From the NCBI GenBank assembly GCA_017607445.1, contig JAEVHH010000003.1, positions 5,456,001-5,520,000 of the forward strand: a stretch of DNA of 64,000 nucleotides, in the 5' to 3' direction. This document shows positions 21,401 to 29,952 of the stretch, piece by piece; position 1 is the stretch's first letter, and every line of letters starts with the position of its first letter. The position numbers and the translations under genes were made by a program. The stretch comes from Histoplasma ohiense. Its lineage: Eukaryota; Ascomycota; Eurotiomycetes; Onygenales; Ajellomycetaceae. The notes under the pieces were generated by a model that had not been told where the DNA came from, ran no database searches, and saw only the letters and a program-made list of their open reading frames with translations.

Positions 21401-22917
21401 ACGAGCTCTCTGTTGCTGATGTTTTAGCATTTCCTTCCATCAAGGAGCAAGCTCGAGTTATCAAGCCTTTAATAGCAACAAGTGGGAGTCTTCCCTCTTC
21501 CTCTCATGTGTATGAAGTTGAAGATGACATATACGACACTTTGCATCGATGTGGTGTTGACCAGGAGGATATTGAAACGATTTACCCCTGCGTCCCGGGT
21601 CAGGCTGAGTTTCTGACGCAAGGCCATACCGATCACCAATTCTGGCAACTTCAGACAGTGCGACGTGTCCCATCTGACTTCGATGTTCAACGGTGGATAG
21701 AGCTGGTGCAGAAACTAACTTCGAAAAATACAATTTTACGTGCCATGTTCATCAAGAGTGTGAAAAAGGATGAGCCTCCAAAATGGGTGCAAGTGATTCT
21801 AAAAGAGGCCGTTCTGGATTTGGAGACAATATGCTACGACACCCTTGAAGAGAGGGAGCGAATTATCGATGCCTTGTGGGATGGTCGTTTCCAGGTGGGA
21901 AAGCCCTTCATTCAATATCGAATTTTAAGGTCAACAATGGATGGTACACTAGATTTGTATATCAAAATGGATCATGCCATGTACGACGGCACACTACTTC
22001 GGATATTTGACGACCAGTTCATCGCAATGGCGAAGAACGAGGAACCTCCAAAACCAACAGAGTTTACAGAGCTCATAAAATACCACTCAACAAGCAACAC
22101 AGGAAAAATGCTCCAGTTCTGGGTGAATTTACTTGACGGAAATAAATTCGACTATCCCACCCAATCACTAGAGCCGAAGGTTGGAGGAATGGTTTTCAGA
22201 TCCTTTGGAACAGAGGTCAATGGCTTCGCTCACAGGACCGGCGTCACCGTACCCATCGTCTTCCAAACAGCCTGGGGTTTACTCTTGTCATATCTGAGTA
22301 ACAACTTCGACGTCACGTACGATAACCTGCTAACCGGCCGCAACGTCAATCTCGACAATCCTCAACTGATTAATGGCAACTGTGCCAACTTCCTCCCCTT
22401 CCGCACTCGATTCCAAGATACCAAAACTCTCAGGACTCTCCTACATGATACCCAGGTGCTTTTCTGGGAGACTACCGAAAACGGGATGGTTGGGCTTGCG
22501 GATATCTATAAAGCGCTTGGTGTCGATCGGAGCAAACGTGCTGCGAAGACCATGTTCTGCTTCCAACCGTTCGACCCTCCCCCCAAAACACTTGACGCCC
22601 ATATGCGTTGGATCGTGATGGGTGTGAGCCAGAATAGGATGTTTTTCAACTACGCCCTCATTTGTGAGGTGTTTAAATCCCCAACAGGCTACAAAACGAA
22701 ATTCCAGTATGATCCGAAGGCGATTGACGAGAGTGCAGCAGAGAGGGCTGCAGATACGTTTATTTCTATTTTTGATTTCATTTTAGGATGTACGGAGTGT
22801 ACCAGCGTCGGGAATCTGTATGGCAAATTGAAAATCGATTTTGGCGGCGGGCCCACTGTGTCATCAGAAGGAACAGAACAAATAATGGACAATCGGAGAT
22901 TCACGGAGGTGGAGTAA
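15409..22917 (+). CDS. non-ribosomal peptide synthetase, C*-A-T-C-A-T-C(T), 2502 aa
   Basis: Intronless megasynthase, core enzyme of the cluster. ATG 15409 is used because upstream in-frame sequence has only a TTG. Approximate domains: condensation-like 5-400 (the HHxxxDG motif is degenerate, LQALVDRRS near 120); adenylation A1 410-890 with YTSGSTGKPKG near 557 and A10 Lys in NVNGKVD near 875; carrier T1 with LGGSS near 944; C2 1050-1440 with HHALFDF near 1126; A2 1460-1920 with FTSGSSGDPKG near 1568; T2 with LGGDS near 1978; terminal C 2050-2490 with DHAMYDG near 2187. No thioesterase or reductase domain. My hand alignment of binding-pocket residues gives S-A-R-D-T-A-A-Q-I for A1, with no Asp at the position that holds an alpha-amino group, and D-G-F-N-I-G-N-I-L for A2. 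Terminal C domains with [S/D]HxxYDG cyclise products in fungi. The product is unknown; a cyclised small peptide on a non-alpha-amino starter is inferred. Confidence 0.93.
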   Translation: MVISESQEEIQCTGQQRKYLSQTITGNQPTYVLRWNIRQLCPSIDRLVYTWQAVASHNPVLRTSIKYSGTDQEPRLIVLRRAAPIHIEGFSNRGAYKSSSLKTAELTVILSETGVSFRLRILQALVDRRSLALICRDFDLFYQGLSCEPHDHFKYYISHIAQRETQNAESYWRNLMNGSVTSLSYGFPTNISGMRKTFISDLHETLVRSIYDFLGIYSVSARDFVHALWSLVQYRHTAATDGTTFFAVTGRDTSVPGYDTVVGPAELYYPLKVVIENDLSLLGWIRKVSKIDQQASQNAYIGYDKIQDQILPLKAQVCITVSDSLDIIEEGDCDIRFPLTINVDLERHLVNMQYYSETSEDHDLQVIFNHFIALVEEAIRDPKTIVSGIDIVPKEEKEFLLRCSEPVTLPATGLIHELFERQAELNPQHECLNFEGQMEFTYGELNKLSNQVARQLGCGRGDYVPVCMDRSPALIVSILAILKTGAAYVILDPESPVERNSFIVTDVQAPFVITDRISAINFAYPLLIETLIALTPRFDGSNMGVCQEATDICYVIYTSGSTGKPKGVLLEHKSAYTGLMAFPTLPNLRQLLFHNPIFSAAQRSIFSTLKQGGCLCLAKKENLTVRITEMINSMRVNVIDVTPSTATLIDQTRVPTLRRMTVAGELINPALLPVWMDKLELLNAYGLSEVTQINWRHVMHPKQNPQNIGRPVDSTRSYVLVPGTTQLAAILEPGELCLGGHQLARSYLNRPEKTRESFIQNPFGPGRLYRTGDMVVTHADGSIEMIGRIDFQVKINGQRVEPGEVNCYIQQHPNVFDSWTVSATIGNQKSLVAVVVPRGERDWSALVQSLQKILRDCVPSYMVPAYWWKRDRLPLNVNGKVDVCLLCRLVQAIPPEELLVRSVSQSQHINQCQLTPMESSLRRIWAEVLHLPESSINLEDSFLNLGGSSLSAIIAASRASNELIEVKVHDILLQNSLLEVSRTCRRIQNQILRVEPFSLLPESYIAPNGIEDAWPSTPSQEPLIADVMLGGTKYLYDRVVTLKDTSNDEVKAALKKLLEADSFLRSTFTPYGTTYLQTIPKESPLPWQELDMKLAEYLEKRPVTVAMGGPFFKVTALSTGELVFTMHHALFDFWSSRFIFDDLSNLIRTRPVANRPKYNKLVQYLSQKDKTSSQQYWRNYLKDSKKSRLGHTPGPNTITKLNLKTPIPSTSKTIGVSTGSILYASWALVLSHVLGSSEVIFGITLFGRDVPIPDVLLMEGPAVVQVPLRVKISKSSSIGKVAKDIHTQIKSVVDHAHYGLRNILLAAGQPASLFDTSVNFLVKPPSSDADDTFNLVSDEQPGLTDYIKLEAQDSDLTSISLSSNLDPKFAQQILSGLASVVDAFFFDAETPVSYLRLETVLSSTSQKHSTLKPQDTNSGFAHSLFEDMVSRFGDKTALEDEHGSAVSYTQLNQRANQLANFLRSRAILPEDIVPICLDKSIDMVVAILGIFKTGAAFCALDPTGQPSRNQFILKKIGAKLIITDPASSYSLECFRCEHVVLGQLDSFQFSCENVVVPTLSPESLAYVIFTSGSSGDPKGVLVTHNNAFNASKGMIEATGANDSWRSLWALNYIFDGSYFDLFSVLGSGGTLCLVSQSRVFSNLAGFINQFDVTHVNVTPTIVNKLLIPSDVPNLKALIVGGEPLVPEILETWAPLLPVYNNYGPTEGTILATTALIEPTSTINDIGTALSTSIVSILEFDSKAPAPLGELGELCLGGPQVARGYLDNPDATHASFFSQDDGSRIYRTGDVARQLSDGRFELFGRRDNQVKVNGYRIELGEIESAILRTGMVKTCVVLAAKVHGKTQLVAVCQLLSDFPDNIEENITPLLPPSEAHSFQDLQTMLVTLPRYMIPAVWLPVAYLPLLPSGKTNRKEVLKLIESMEDSLVASYQDHQSTSVNGEADHSAPKTDEERLLKTAWASIFGCNLHSFGTTSSFYSLGGDSIAAINLVSECRKLGYELSVADVLAFPSIKEQARVIKPLIATSGSLPSSSHVYEVEDDIYDTLHRCGVDQEDIETIYPCVPGQAEFLTQGHTDHQFWQLQTVRRVPSDFDVQRWIELVQKLTSKNTILRAMFIKSVKKDEPPKWVQVILKEAVLDLETICYDTLEERERIIDALWDGRFQVGKPFIQYRILRSTMDGTLDLYIKMDHAMYDGTLLRIFDDQFIAMAKNEEPPKPTEFTELIKYHSTSNTGKMLQFWVNLLDGNKFDYPTQSLEPKVGGMVFRSFGTEVNGFAHRTGVTVPIVFQTAWGLLLSYLSNNFDVTYDNLLTGRNVNLDNPQLINGNCANFLPFRTRFQDTKTLRTLLHDTQVLFWETTENGMVGLADIYKALGVDRSKRAAKTMFCFQPFDPPPKTLDAHMRWIVMGVSQNRMFFNYALICEVFKSPTGYKTKFQYDPKAIDESAAERAADTFISIFDFILGCTECTSVGNLYGKLKIDFGGGPTVSSEGTEQIMDNRRFTEVE

Positions 22918-23701
22918 CAACATTCATTTATACAACTAGATTTACTAAGGCATCAAATTGGAAAGCAATACATGATTTATTTTTCTTTTCTTTTTTTTTT
23001 TTTTCTTTTTCCCTTCTTTTCTTCCTGGAGACTGTCAAGCTCCTGCCCACCACTCAATCCGCGACGGTTATGAGAATTCAGTTGGTATCTAAAAACCCCC
23101 CAGCGGAAGTGTACAGATATAGAGAATGAGATATTAAAAGGCGATTTTCGCTTCGCTTTCCCAGATTAATAAATTATTAAGCTCGGGACAGGGCATTGAG
23201 ACGACCCTGCGATATAAGTCCCTAAGTCTAGATGTCAGAGGAAAAAGAGAAATGGAATATACACGGTTGAAGAAAAAGGGAAGAAATTAGTAACGGCTGA
23301 TCTAGTTCGGGCGGGGACGATAAACAGAAGAACAATGGCTTCATAAGATTTGTCAATAAATATTACGCATGTGCGGTTTCTGTGTCCATAGTCCATCGTT
23401 CATCATTATCGTAAGAGAGAAGGGTCATATATTTGTCATACATAAAGAATCCGCAAATTCCGTAAGAGAAATAAAGAAAAACAGTGCAGCTAACGAGAGG
23501 GAGGGGGGAACAAACAAGCTAGTCCGTCGAAAATACAAAACATGAGACGTGATGGGTTTAAAGAGATACGTGCCAGCAGCATCGAGGCGAAGAATCAGGG
23601 ATGGAAATATATGCAAATATATCACAAGAGGAAAAGGAACAAGAAAAAAAATAATACTAAATAAACAAAAAAGATAGAGAAGAGGAAAATTCTGGACTGC
23701 A
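22918..23701. other. convergent 3' flanks of NRPS and DUF3405 gene
   Basis: Contains a T/CT-rich tract at about 22980-23025 and AG-rich sequence near 23600-23680. No gene was recognised. Confidence 0.45.
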
Positions 23702-26146
23702 TCAACGATCCACACTCTCAATAATCATCTCAACGTCCTTGATAGGATGCAACAACATGGGAGGCAAACACATCCTCCCCTCAGTCGCAAGTTCGTATTC
23801 CTCTCCACCGACGCCATCGACTCTATATCCAAACCAGCGACGCCAGAGATTCGACGAATGGCCTGCAGAATAATACCATGTTGTGCCTCTGAAATTGTGT
23901 TCCCGGTCGCCAAAGACAGATATTTTGGATGCGCCGGTCGCGCCATTGCGGCCCGCATTGAACGTTGATTCAAGATACTTGATAGGCCACTGGCGGTCGA
24001 TGTATACAGAGTGAGGTGCGTAAACGGCTTTCAGGCCGTGATGGAGAGCCGTTGTGGCGGGCCACATTTCTGAAAACATCGTGTGGCGTTTCATGCTTGT
24101 CTCACGGTGCATTGTGGCGAGGAGTTTTCGTGATAATCGCGAGGCAGTGATGATAGCAGCGCGACGCGGGGGCAAACCCTCTGTCTTGTTAAATCCAGTC
24201 ACATCGTCGCGAAGGAGCCAAGTGGTGCCTTCGGGGTCGAAAATAGGGTTAAATACAATCAAATCGGCATCCTCGCCAACACCCCACTCGTATCTGTCAT
24301 TTTCGTAAGTGGTGGAGGGTATGCCTTCACCCTCGGTCTCTAAAATGTCCTGTTCGTGTGGTCGCTGCGGGCCCCAGATTGGCTTCTCGCCTTTGAACTC
24401 TGATTGCCCATTCGGGCGCTTCTTGTCAAGAGAAGTCGCCCATATGTTATTGGAGCTGCCCGTTCCAATCTCGGTTTGCACACGGACCATTTGACGGAAG
24501 TCTTCCCAAGATCCGTGAACGGATGGAATATAGAATCGTGAATTACGTTCCCAGAGGCCCTTACGTGGTTGTTGTTTCGCCCACTCACTCACTTGATTGA
24601 ATAAGTGATACCAGTGGCCCGTGTACCGGACATCCATTTCCCAATTCCAGATGAAATCGTATTCCGGGTGCTGGTGGGAAAAGTATTGGACAGGCATGAA
24701 GGTGCTCCTGTAGACACCATGGACGGGGAGGTCTCGTGCAAATGTCTCTTCCAGGCCGCCATACAACAAACCCATTTGTCTTTCCGACCACAATATGCCC
24801 ATTCCGCGGAATTCTGGAGGGAGGGCGTTCTCCAGCACGCGATTGTAAGTCTCATCGTCGGACCATATTTGCAAGTTGTCATCTTTTACCTGGATAAGGA
24901 AAATAACAGTATATTCTCCTCCAGACAGCAATGATACTTCCGAGATTAGTGAACGAAGATTCATAATCGATTCCTCATTATAGTTATAGTCACTCCAGGT
25001 TCGGATGATAAGAGCAGATCGTGGAAGAGTTGATGTGCTATTGGCAGCTGTAGCACTTGCAGAATCTTTGTTGTCTCCCGGTGGGGAACTCCCCGTGGCC
25101 TGGTCTCTGGTGGCCGATGCGCCGACTTGCATAACCGCGAAGCGATCTATCCTTGGAGGTCCGAGTTTAGGGAATCGATGACTGTTTGCTGCAGCACAAC
25201 GCTCTTGCGCTTCGGCCCATTTAACGGTCCGGAAATCAACGGCAGGGATTTCATGCCACACCTCATCTATCCCGGATCTGTCACCCTCAAGACCACCACC
25301 CGTGCCTCCCGCAGTAATGCCATAGCCTAGGCCATACGGACCAAGACGACCAAATCTTTCAAAGCAAACATCATCATTTATTCCCAACAGCTTATTAGAT
25401 CCCATGACAGCATCAGGGAAGCCTTTAGGAATTCCGGAGAAATGGCGTACGGGTGGAATCGACGTTTTCTCATCAGGATCCAAAAAGCAGTCATTCTTGA
25501 CGCCGTACTTCTCAATATAGCTTTCAGATGTATAATCAGGGTAAGGATTGAAGATCGAGCTTTTCATAGCCTCAGATTTCTTGCCAGACTTCTCATCCCC
25601 CTTTGTAGCATCTGCTGGAGAGTCCATAATCTTCTCCGCCATCCCATCACCAGGATATTCGGGGACATTATCCTGCCTGGATACAAGTGTCTTTATCCCA
25701 CCATAATATCTCGTCAGAAAGGGGAAGCTTTCCCACAAGGGCGGCAATGGTTTCTGTCCCAGCGAGTCTACCTTCACAGGCCTAAATGAGGAACCGGTGA
25801 TAGTGAACCGGAATAGAAACGCGATGAACAACAGCAAGCTCATAAACACGCCCAAGCATATCCATCGCATAATAGAATGTGGTGGTCTGTAGAACTGGAG
25901 TCTCCGCCTCCGTTTCGACGGTAGTATAGGCTTGCCGAGTATGGGATGAGAGGAGATTGGTGAGCCGTAAGGGGAATGGAAATAGGTGCGGGAGTCGTCA
26001 TCATGGTCCAAAGATGTATCCCGTGATGAGTACGTATAATAATTCTGTTTCTCTGTGTCTATTTCCAACTTGGAACGCTGTGTAATGTCATCGCGGAACT
26101 GAGGGCCAGCCACGCGGCGTGTCATTGCCTCTGCAGTGCGGACCAT
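23702..26146 (-). CDS. DUF3405 family type II membrane protein (glycosyltransferase-like)
   Basis: Single exon, 814 residues from the ATG at 26146; the longer frame upstream has no ATG. A cytosolic N-terminus of about 90 residues rich in Arg/Ser leads to one membrane segment (IMRWICLGVFMSLLLFIAF, about residues 92-115) and then a large lumenal domain. That domain holds the DUF3405 hallmarks: LIIRTWSDYNYNEESIMNLR, LLSGGEYTVIFLIQVKDD, FRGMGILWSERQMGLLYGG, VYRSTFMPVQYFSHQHPEYD, WEMDVRYTGHWYHLF, and PRKGLWERNSRFYIPSVHG. This family is common in filamentous fungi and is thought to be Golgi/ER-located and related to glycosyltransferases, but no activity is established. It converges on the NRPS and marks the right boundary of the metabolite cluster, since it looks like an ordinary cell gene. 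Confidence 0.9.
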   Translation of the reverse strand: MVRTAEAMTRRVAGPQFRDDITQRSKLEIDTEKQNYYTYSSRDTSLDHDDDSRTYFHSPYGSPISSHPILGKPILPSKRRRRLQFYRPPHSIMRWICLGVFMSLLLFIAFLFRFTITGSSFRPVKVDSLGQKPLPPLWESFPFLTRYYGGIKTLVSRQDNVPEYPGDGMAEKIMDSPADATKGDEKSGKKSEAMKSSIFNPYPDYTSESYIEKYGVKNDCFLDPDEKTSIPPVRHFSGIPKGFPDAVMGSNKLLGINDDVCFERFGRLGPYGLGYGITAGGTGGGLEGDRSGIDEVWHEIPAVDFRTVKWAEAQERCAAANSHRFPKLGPPRIDRFAVMQVGASATRDQATGSSPPGDNKDSASATAANSTSTLPRSALIIRTWSDYNYNEESIMNLRSLISEVSLLSGGEYTVIFLIQVKDDNLQIWSDDETYNRVLENALPPEFRGMGILWSERQMGLLYGGLEETFARDLPVHGVYRSTFMPVQYFSHQHPEYDFIWNWEMDVRYTGHWYHLFNQVSEWAKQQPRKGLWERNSRFYIPSVHGSWEDFRQMVRVQTEIGTGSSNNIWATSLDKKRPNGQSEFKGEKPIWGPQRPHEQDILETEGEGIPSTTYENDRYEWGVGEDADLIVFNPIFDPEGTTWLLRDDVTGFNKTEGLPPRRAAIITASRLSRKLLATMHRETSMKRHTMFSEMWPATTALHHGLKAVYAPHSVYIDRQWPIKYLESTFNAGRNGATGASKISVFGDREHNFRGTTWYYSAGHSSNLWRRWFGYRVDGVGGEEYELATEGRMCLPPMLLHPIKDVEMIIESVDR

Positions 26147-27564
26147 GACACCGACCCAGACGGAGGGGAAGAAAAGGATCAATCGACGTGTTTCAAGGGT
26201 GGCATCCAGAGATTCGTCTCAGACGTTTACTCCAAGAAAATTACTGCGGGCTTGCCACCAAAATTAGCCAGCTTCTCATAAATTCTCAAGGTAAAGAAGG
26301 ACGATGGAGGACCAGAAGAACACCTACATCAATCAATATCAGGGGCATTCGATCCGTGACAATTCAAGAACACGGGATAGATGGCGGAATTGATCTCAGA
26401 TGTAGATTTTTCCGACATTCCACTTGAACCCAAAAAAATACGAGAAGTCCAAACCGAACCTTGGAAAGGATAAACCTAAAAATCAATCCCAGAAACCTCG
26501 ACAACTATGGCGTAGTACGTCGGAGGCACCACATGGGAGCTGCGGCCAATAGTGGGGAATCAGCCAATCACAAGAGCAGAACCTCTCCTGAGGTGACGCT
26601 TGTCATTCCACATCGGGTATGGCGTCCTTTTTCTTGTTTCCACAGCAACCTTGGACGGATGCTTGGCGCTGACTCAGCCATATTATGTCACTGTATCCGT
26701 ATGGATAACCTGGCTCGCGGTTCCTATTGCGGACTAGCGTACCGCACATCTATATGACTTGACGTCCAATAGGGGAGGGGCATCGCATTGAACGTGGTTA
26801 GAAAATAGAAAATCCGCTCTCATCATGGCTAGAATCACCTTACAAATTCAAACCAGGTCCACAAAAGTAAGCCGCTGGTTCGTGGGTCTCATACTCATCA
26901 ATGGCCGAATGCCAGGATCCCAGCTAGCATGGACCTGGCAATTGAAAGGGGATTCTTTGAACAACCCTCACCTCAACAATCATCAAAGAGGCGGGATGCA
27001 AAGAAATCACAGCAGTAGGGCATATGCATCAGCAAAAACATCAGAACTTGAATTTTAATTTTCATTTTCAATTTTGAAACCTGGGGTTTTGGCGGTATCA
27101 GCGTAATTGAGAATTTGAGATCAATCGCCTGTATACTCCGTACAGTCTCCGGCAATAAGTTTGAAACCCCCCCCCCCCCTGTGATGCCAAGATATCACTA
27201 ACCCAAACCCAGTTATGTTAGAATGCTGCTTTTACCCTACAATTTACCCCTTTTTCACATCTGCCCACTTTATTGAGCAATATACAAAATATTAGTTAGT
27301 GATGATGAAAGCAGCAATAGAAATATTAACGTTATGTGGTTAGTGCAATCTCAGCGACTGCGGCTATTGGAGTTGAATCATTCAAGAAATCAACCCTCGG
27401 GGATTCCTCGTATATTTTTATTAACTAGTGGCTCCTTAATATTTTAGTGCTGTGCTATCCGCAATATTGAGGGATCATCATGATTTTTTTATATTTCAAT
27501 ATGATCCAGAATTGAATTTTTGAATTGCTGAAAATTGAAAATCTAAGTTACAGTGTATATAGTA
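26147..27564. other. intergenic, upstream region of the DUF3405 gene
   Basis: About 1.4 kb, AT-rich toward the right end. A C run of about 12 lies at 27167-27178. No gene was recognised on either strand. Confidence 0.45.
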
Positions 27565-27595
27565 CGGAGGTCGGTTTCAAAAGTTTCGTTCAAGC
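27565..27595 (+). repeat. left terminal inverted repeat of the Tc1/mariner element
   Basis: Exact reverse complement of 28165-28195. Confidence 0.92.
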
Positions 27596-28164
27596 CAAGC
27601 TACTATCTACGCCACGGATATACTAGTTGAAATATCATAGATACCACTAATGAGAAGCAATTACCCCTCATTTTAAATAGCAGATAATCCCCCAGAGATT
27701 GATGAATCAAATTTATCTTCTCTTTTATTTCAATATGGCTCCCAATACAGATATCTCAACCTGTGCTGTGATAGTGGCTCTGAAGTCTTTTGGTGGTAAA
27801 ACTACAAAAGAAATCAGCAATTTCACTCAGCTATCTATTCAAACCATCAATTGTATCTATAGAACTGCTCAAGATTGTGGCTTTAATCCAGATCTTCCCT
27901 ATCTTTATATCTGTGATGACTGATTAAAAGATGCTCCTCGCTCTGGACGACCCACAAAACAGCAGTCAGCCCAAGAACATATCCTCGCCAAGGTACACCA
28001 TGATTGATATGGGAGAGAGAAATCCTGTGCTGATATAGCAGGTGAACTCAGTCAGAAGGGAATTGATATATCTCCACCGTAGATGAAAGCAGAAGAAATA
28101 ATGAGAGGGAATTTATATGTAAAACCTAGTATAAATTCCTAGTGGCAGTTGTGGCGTTTTTAGT

Positions 28165-28195
28165 GCTTGAACGAAACTTTTGAAACCGACCTCCG
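28165..28195 (-). repeat. right terminal inverted repeat of the Tc1/mariner element
   Basis: Exact reverse complement of 27565-27595; followed by the TA duplication. Confidence 0.92.
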
Positions 28196-29148
28196 TACAT
28201 CTCTCATCTCTCTCTTTTATAAAAAAACCTACAGAAAATCATGTACAGATTATTGATATTTTGGTTACTTAAATATTAGAGGGCCACTAACGAAACACCG
28301 GGGTATACCATAGTATGTACAGTACACCCATGTCCGATAAATACATCCCCTTTTAATACATCATTACCACAAGCCGCAATCGCTCGCTTGCGCTCGCTTA
28401 TCCAGCTTGAAAACGCGCCGTTTAATCCCTCGGGCGAACATAATGAGATATATAACAGCTGCATGTGACTTGTATAGGTGAATTCCATGTAATCTATAGC
28501 TGTTAATAGAGAACAATCACATAGATGAAAAAGATGAATAACACTGTAGTAGTGTTGTAGAGTTAATGTAGAAGTGCTAAGTGAGGTGTAATTAAATGTC
28601 AGACAGCTCATGTAGAGAATGCAGTGATTACAATCAAACAGCAAGCATTTAAAATGCAACAATTTACATCTATCAACCCCCAAAACATCTGTAATACAAT
28701 CAAAGCAGCCAAAATGACTGAATGTAAGTAGAGAACTGTCAAAAAATGAAGAAAAACGGCCCAGAAATGATGGAATTACAGCTAATAATAGTGCAGAGCA
28801 AGCCCAAGCAAGCCCAGCAGGCCCTGGAGGCCCAGCAGCCCGCGCCGCCCGCCAACCCGCTCCCGCTCCCGTTCCGCCCCCATTAATACATCATTACCAT
28901 GAGCACACGCCCTCTGCTCTACTCCTCCATATCAGCAGGTCACTCTACAAGCCTACATTTCTCTGACGACCTGATCTGTACCCTGCTGCATTCCATTTCA
29001 TCCGCTGTCAACAAACCCCCGGCCCCTCCAAAACTCAACTGAGGACACGTAAAATTTGGAACCACCGCGAAACCAGAGCAGGTATCTTCCATCAGAGAAC
29101 CATAGATTTTCCTAAGTCATGTAATGCTCATTAGCTAATTTTGTCCTT
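28196..29148. other. gene-poor transposon-rich interval
   Basis: Holds the direct-repeat-bounded insertion and flanking AT-rich DNA. A 135-codon open frame on the minus strand (28276-28683) runs across the insertion border and shows no family resemblance. Confidence 0.4.
28370..28882. mobile_element. putative insertion bounded by a 17-bp direct repeat
   Basis: A 513-bp stretch lies between two exact copies of TTAATACATCATTACCA (28353-28369 and 28883-28899). The left end carries a repetitive CGCTCGCTTGCGCTCGC block. The right end (about 28795-28880) is sharply GC-rich (AGCCCAAGCAAGCCC, then CCCGCTCCCGCTCCCG) in otherwise AT-rich surroundings. No terminal inverted repeats or coding signature were found. 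The repeat length would fit a retroposon-type target duplication, but the element class is unknown. Confidence 0.45.
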
Positions 29149-29952
29149 CTAGATAAGTAGCTGCGGGCCAGGAGTAGCAGAAGCGGCCAACATAGTAATG
29201 GGCAACCGACCATAGTTCCGTCTACCTCCCTTTGAAGCTGCATGCAAACTCCACATATGGACGACAGCCGCGATGTGGGCGAATGGGCGTAACTTATTTT
29301 CGCCGTTCCCCTGAACCGTTTGCACCTCAGAAAGCCTTTGACGAGGCCTCATGTTCTTCAGTCCTGTAGCCAACCATGTGGCCAACTGAAGACTCGAGGA
29401 ATCGTATCCGCCATCAGAACCTTTGGTTTCGACGGCAGCAAGCTGGAATTCGCATTCAACAAGCTGATCTTCTGTCGGAGATAGACATACGTCCCACCGC
29501 TTGGCAATATTGTGTCTACAATTGGCTGATGTCAGGTTCTCCTTGTGAAAAAGAAATCGAGAAACTGACCTTTTTGAATGGAATTGAACTACCCCTGGAC
29601 AGAGGGACAAGGGAGGGAGGGCCGATTGAGACTGTATGGCTACATACCCCATTCCATCACTAAATGTTAAACCAGACATGCGTCACGATAGATGGGCCAG
29701 CATTGCATAAATTTTAAGGTTATATATTGTCATCCACGGCGTGGCGTCATTTATGCAGGCCTCAAGAAATCGCCTAGCCACTCTAGACCGCCCATTCTCA
29801 TCAGAGGAACGATACTGAGCCTTCGTTGCTTCGTCCAATGCTTCAGCCATGGCATTCCACAGATGAGAGTCATGGCTGGAAACATCAATATCAGATGAGC
29901 CGCCGTCTCCCGTTTCACTCGTGAAGTCTATGGGTAAAAGTTGTTTCAGCAA
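29149..29952 (-). CDS. PD-(D/E)XK nuclease-like domain protein (fungal PDDEXK_12 type), partial model
   Basis: The minus strand carries at least two coding blocks with features of the large fungal PD-(D/E)XK nuclease-like family. The upstream block (29952-29683) reads LWNAMAEALDEAT and RRFLEACINDATPW, resembling the region before the core. The downstream block (from about 29560) has AKRWDVCLSP, whose Asp fits the first catalytic residue (usually KRVDFC), then LAAVETKGSDGG, whose E-x-K fits the second motif, then LQLATWLATGL, a helix typical of the family. It ends at 29149. The 29952 end is a splice-acceptor region (TATCTAG then GGAGTTG), not a start codon, so an upstream exon is missing from this model. 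The introns between blocks were not resolved. These genes are often found near transposons; their role is unknown. Confidence 0.5.

Larger units (their letters stand above)
27565..28195 (+). mobile_element. deleted Tc1/mariner-type element with 31-bp terminal inverted repeats
   Basis: 631-bp element bounded by perfect 31-bp inverted repeats (27565-27595 and 28165-28195, beginning CGGAGGTCGG) and flanked by TA on both sides (27563-27564, 28196-28197), the classic Tc1/mariner target duplication. From about ATG 27735 it encodes the N-terminal helix-turn-helix part of a Tc1/mariner transposase, including ALKSFGGKTTKEIS, DAPRSGRPTKQQ and ADIAGELSQKGI. The DDE catalytic part is missing and three in-frame stops interrupt what remains. 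It is therefore a non-autonomous internal deletion derivative that could be moved only by a related enzyme elsewhere. Confidence 0.88.

Noticed and set aside
28276..28683. 135-codon minus-strand frame
   Set aside because: It crosses the border of the direct-repeat-bounded insertion and matches nothing I recognise.
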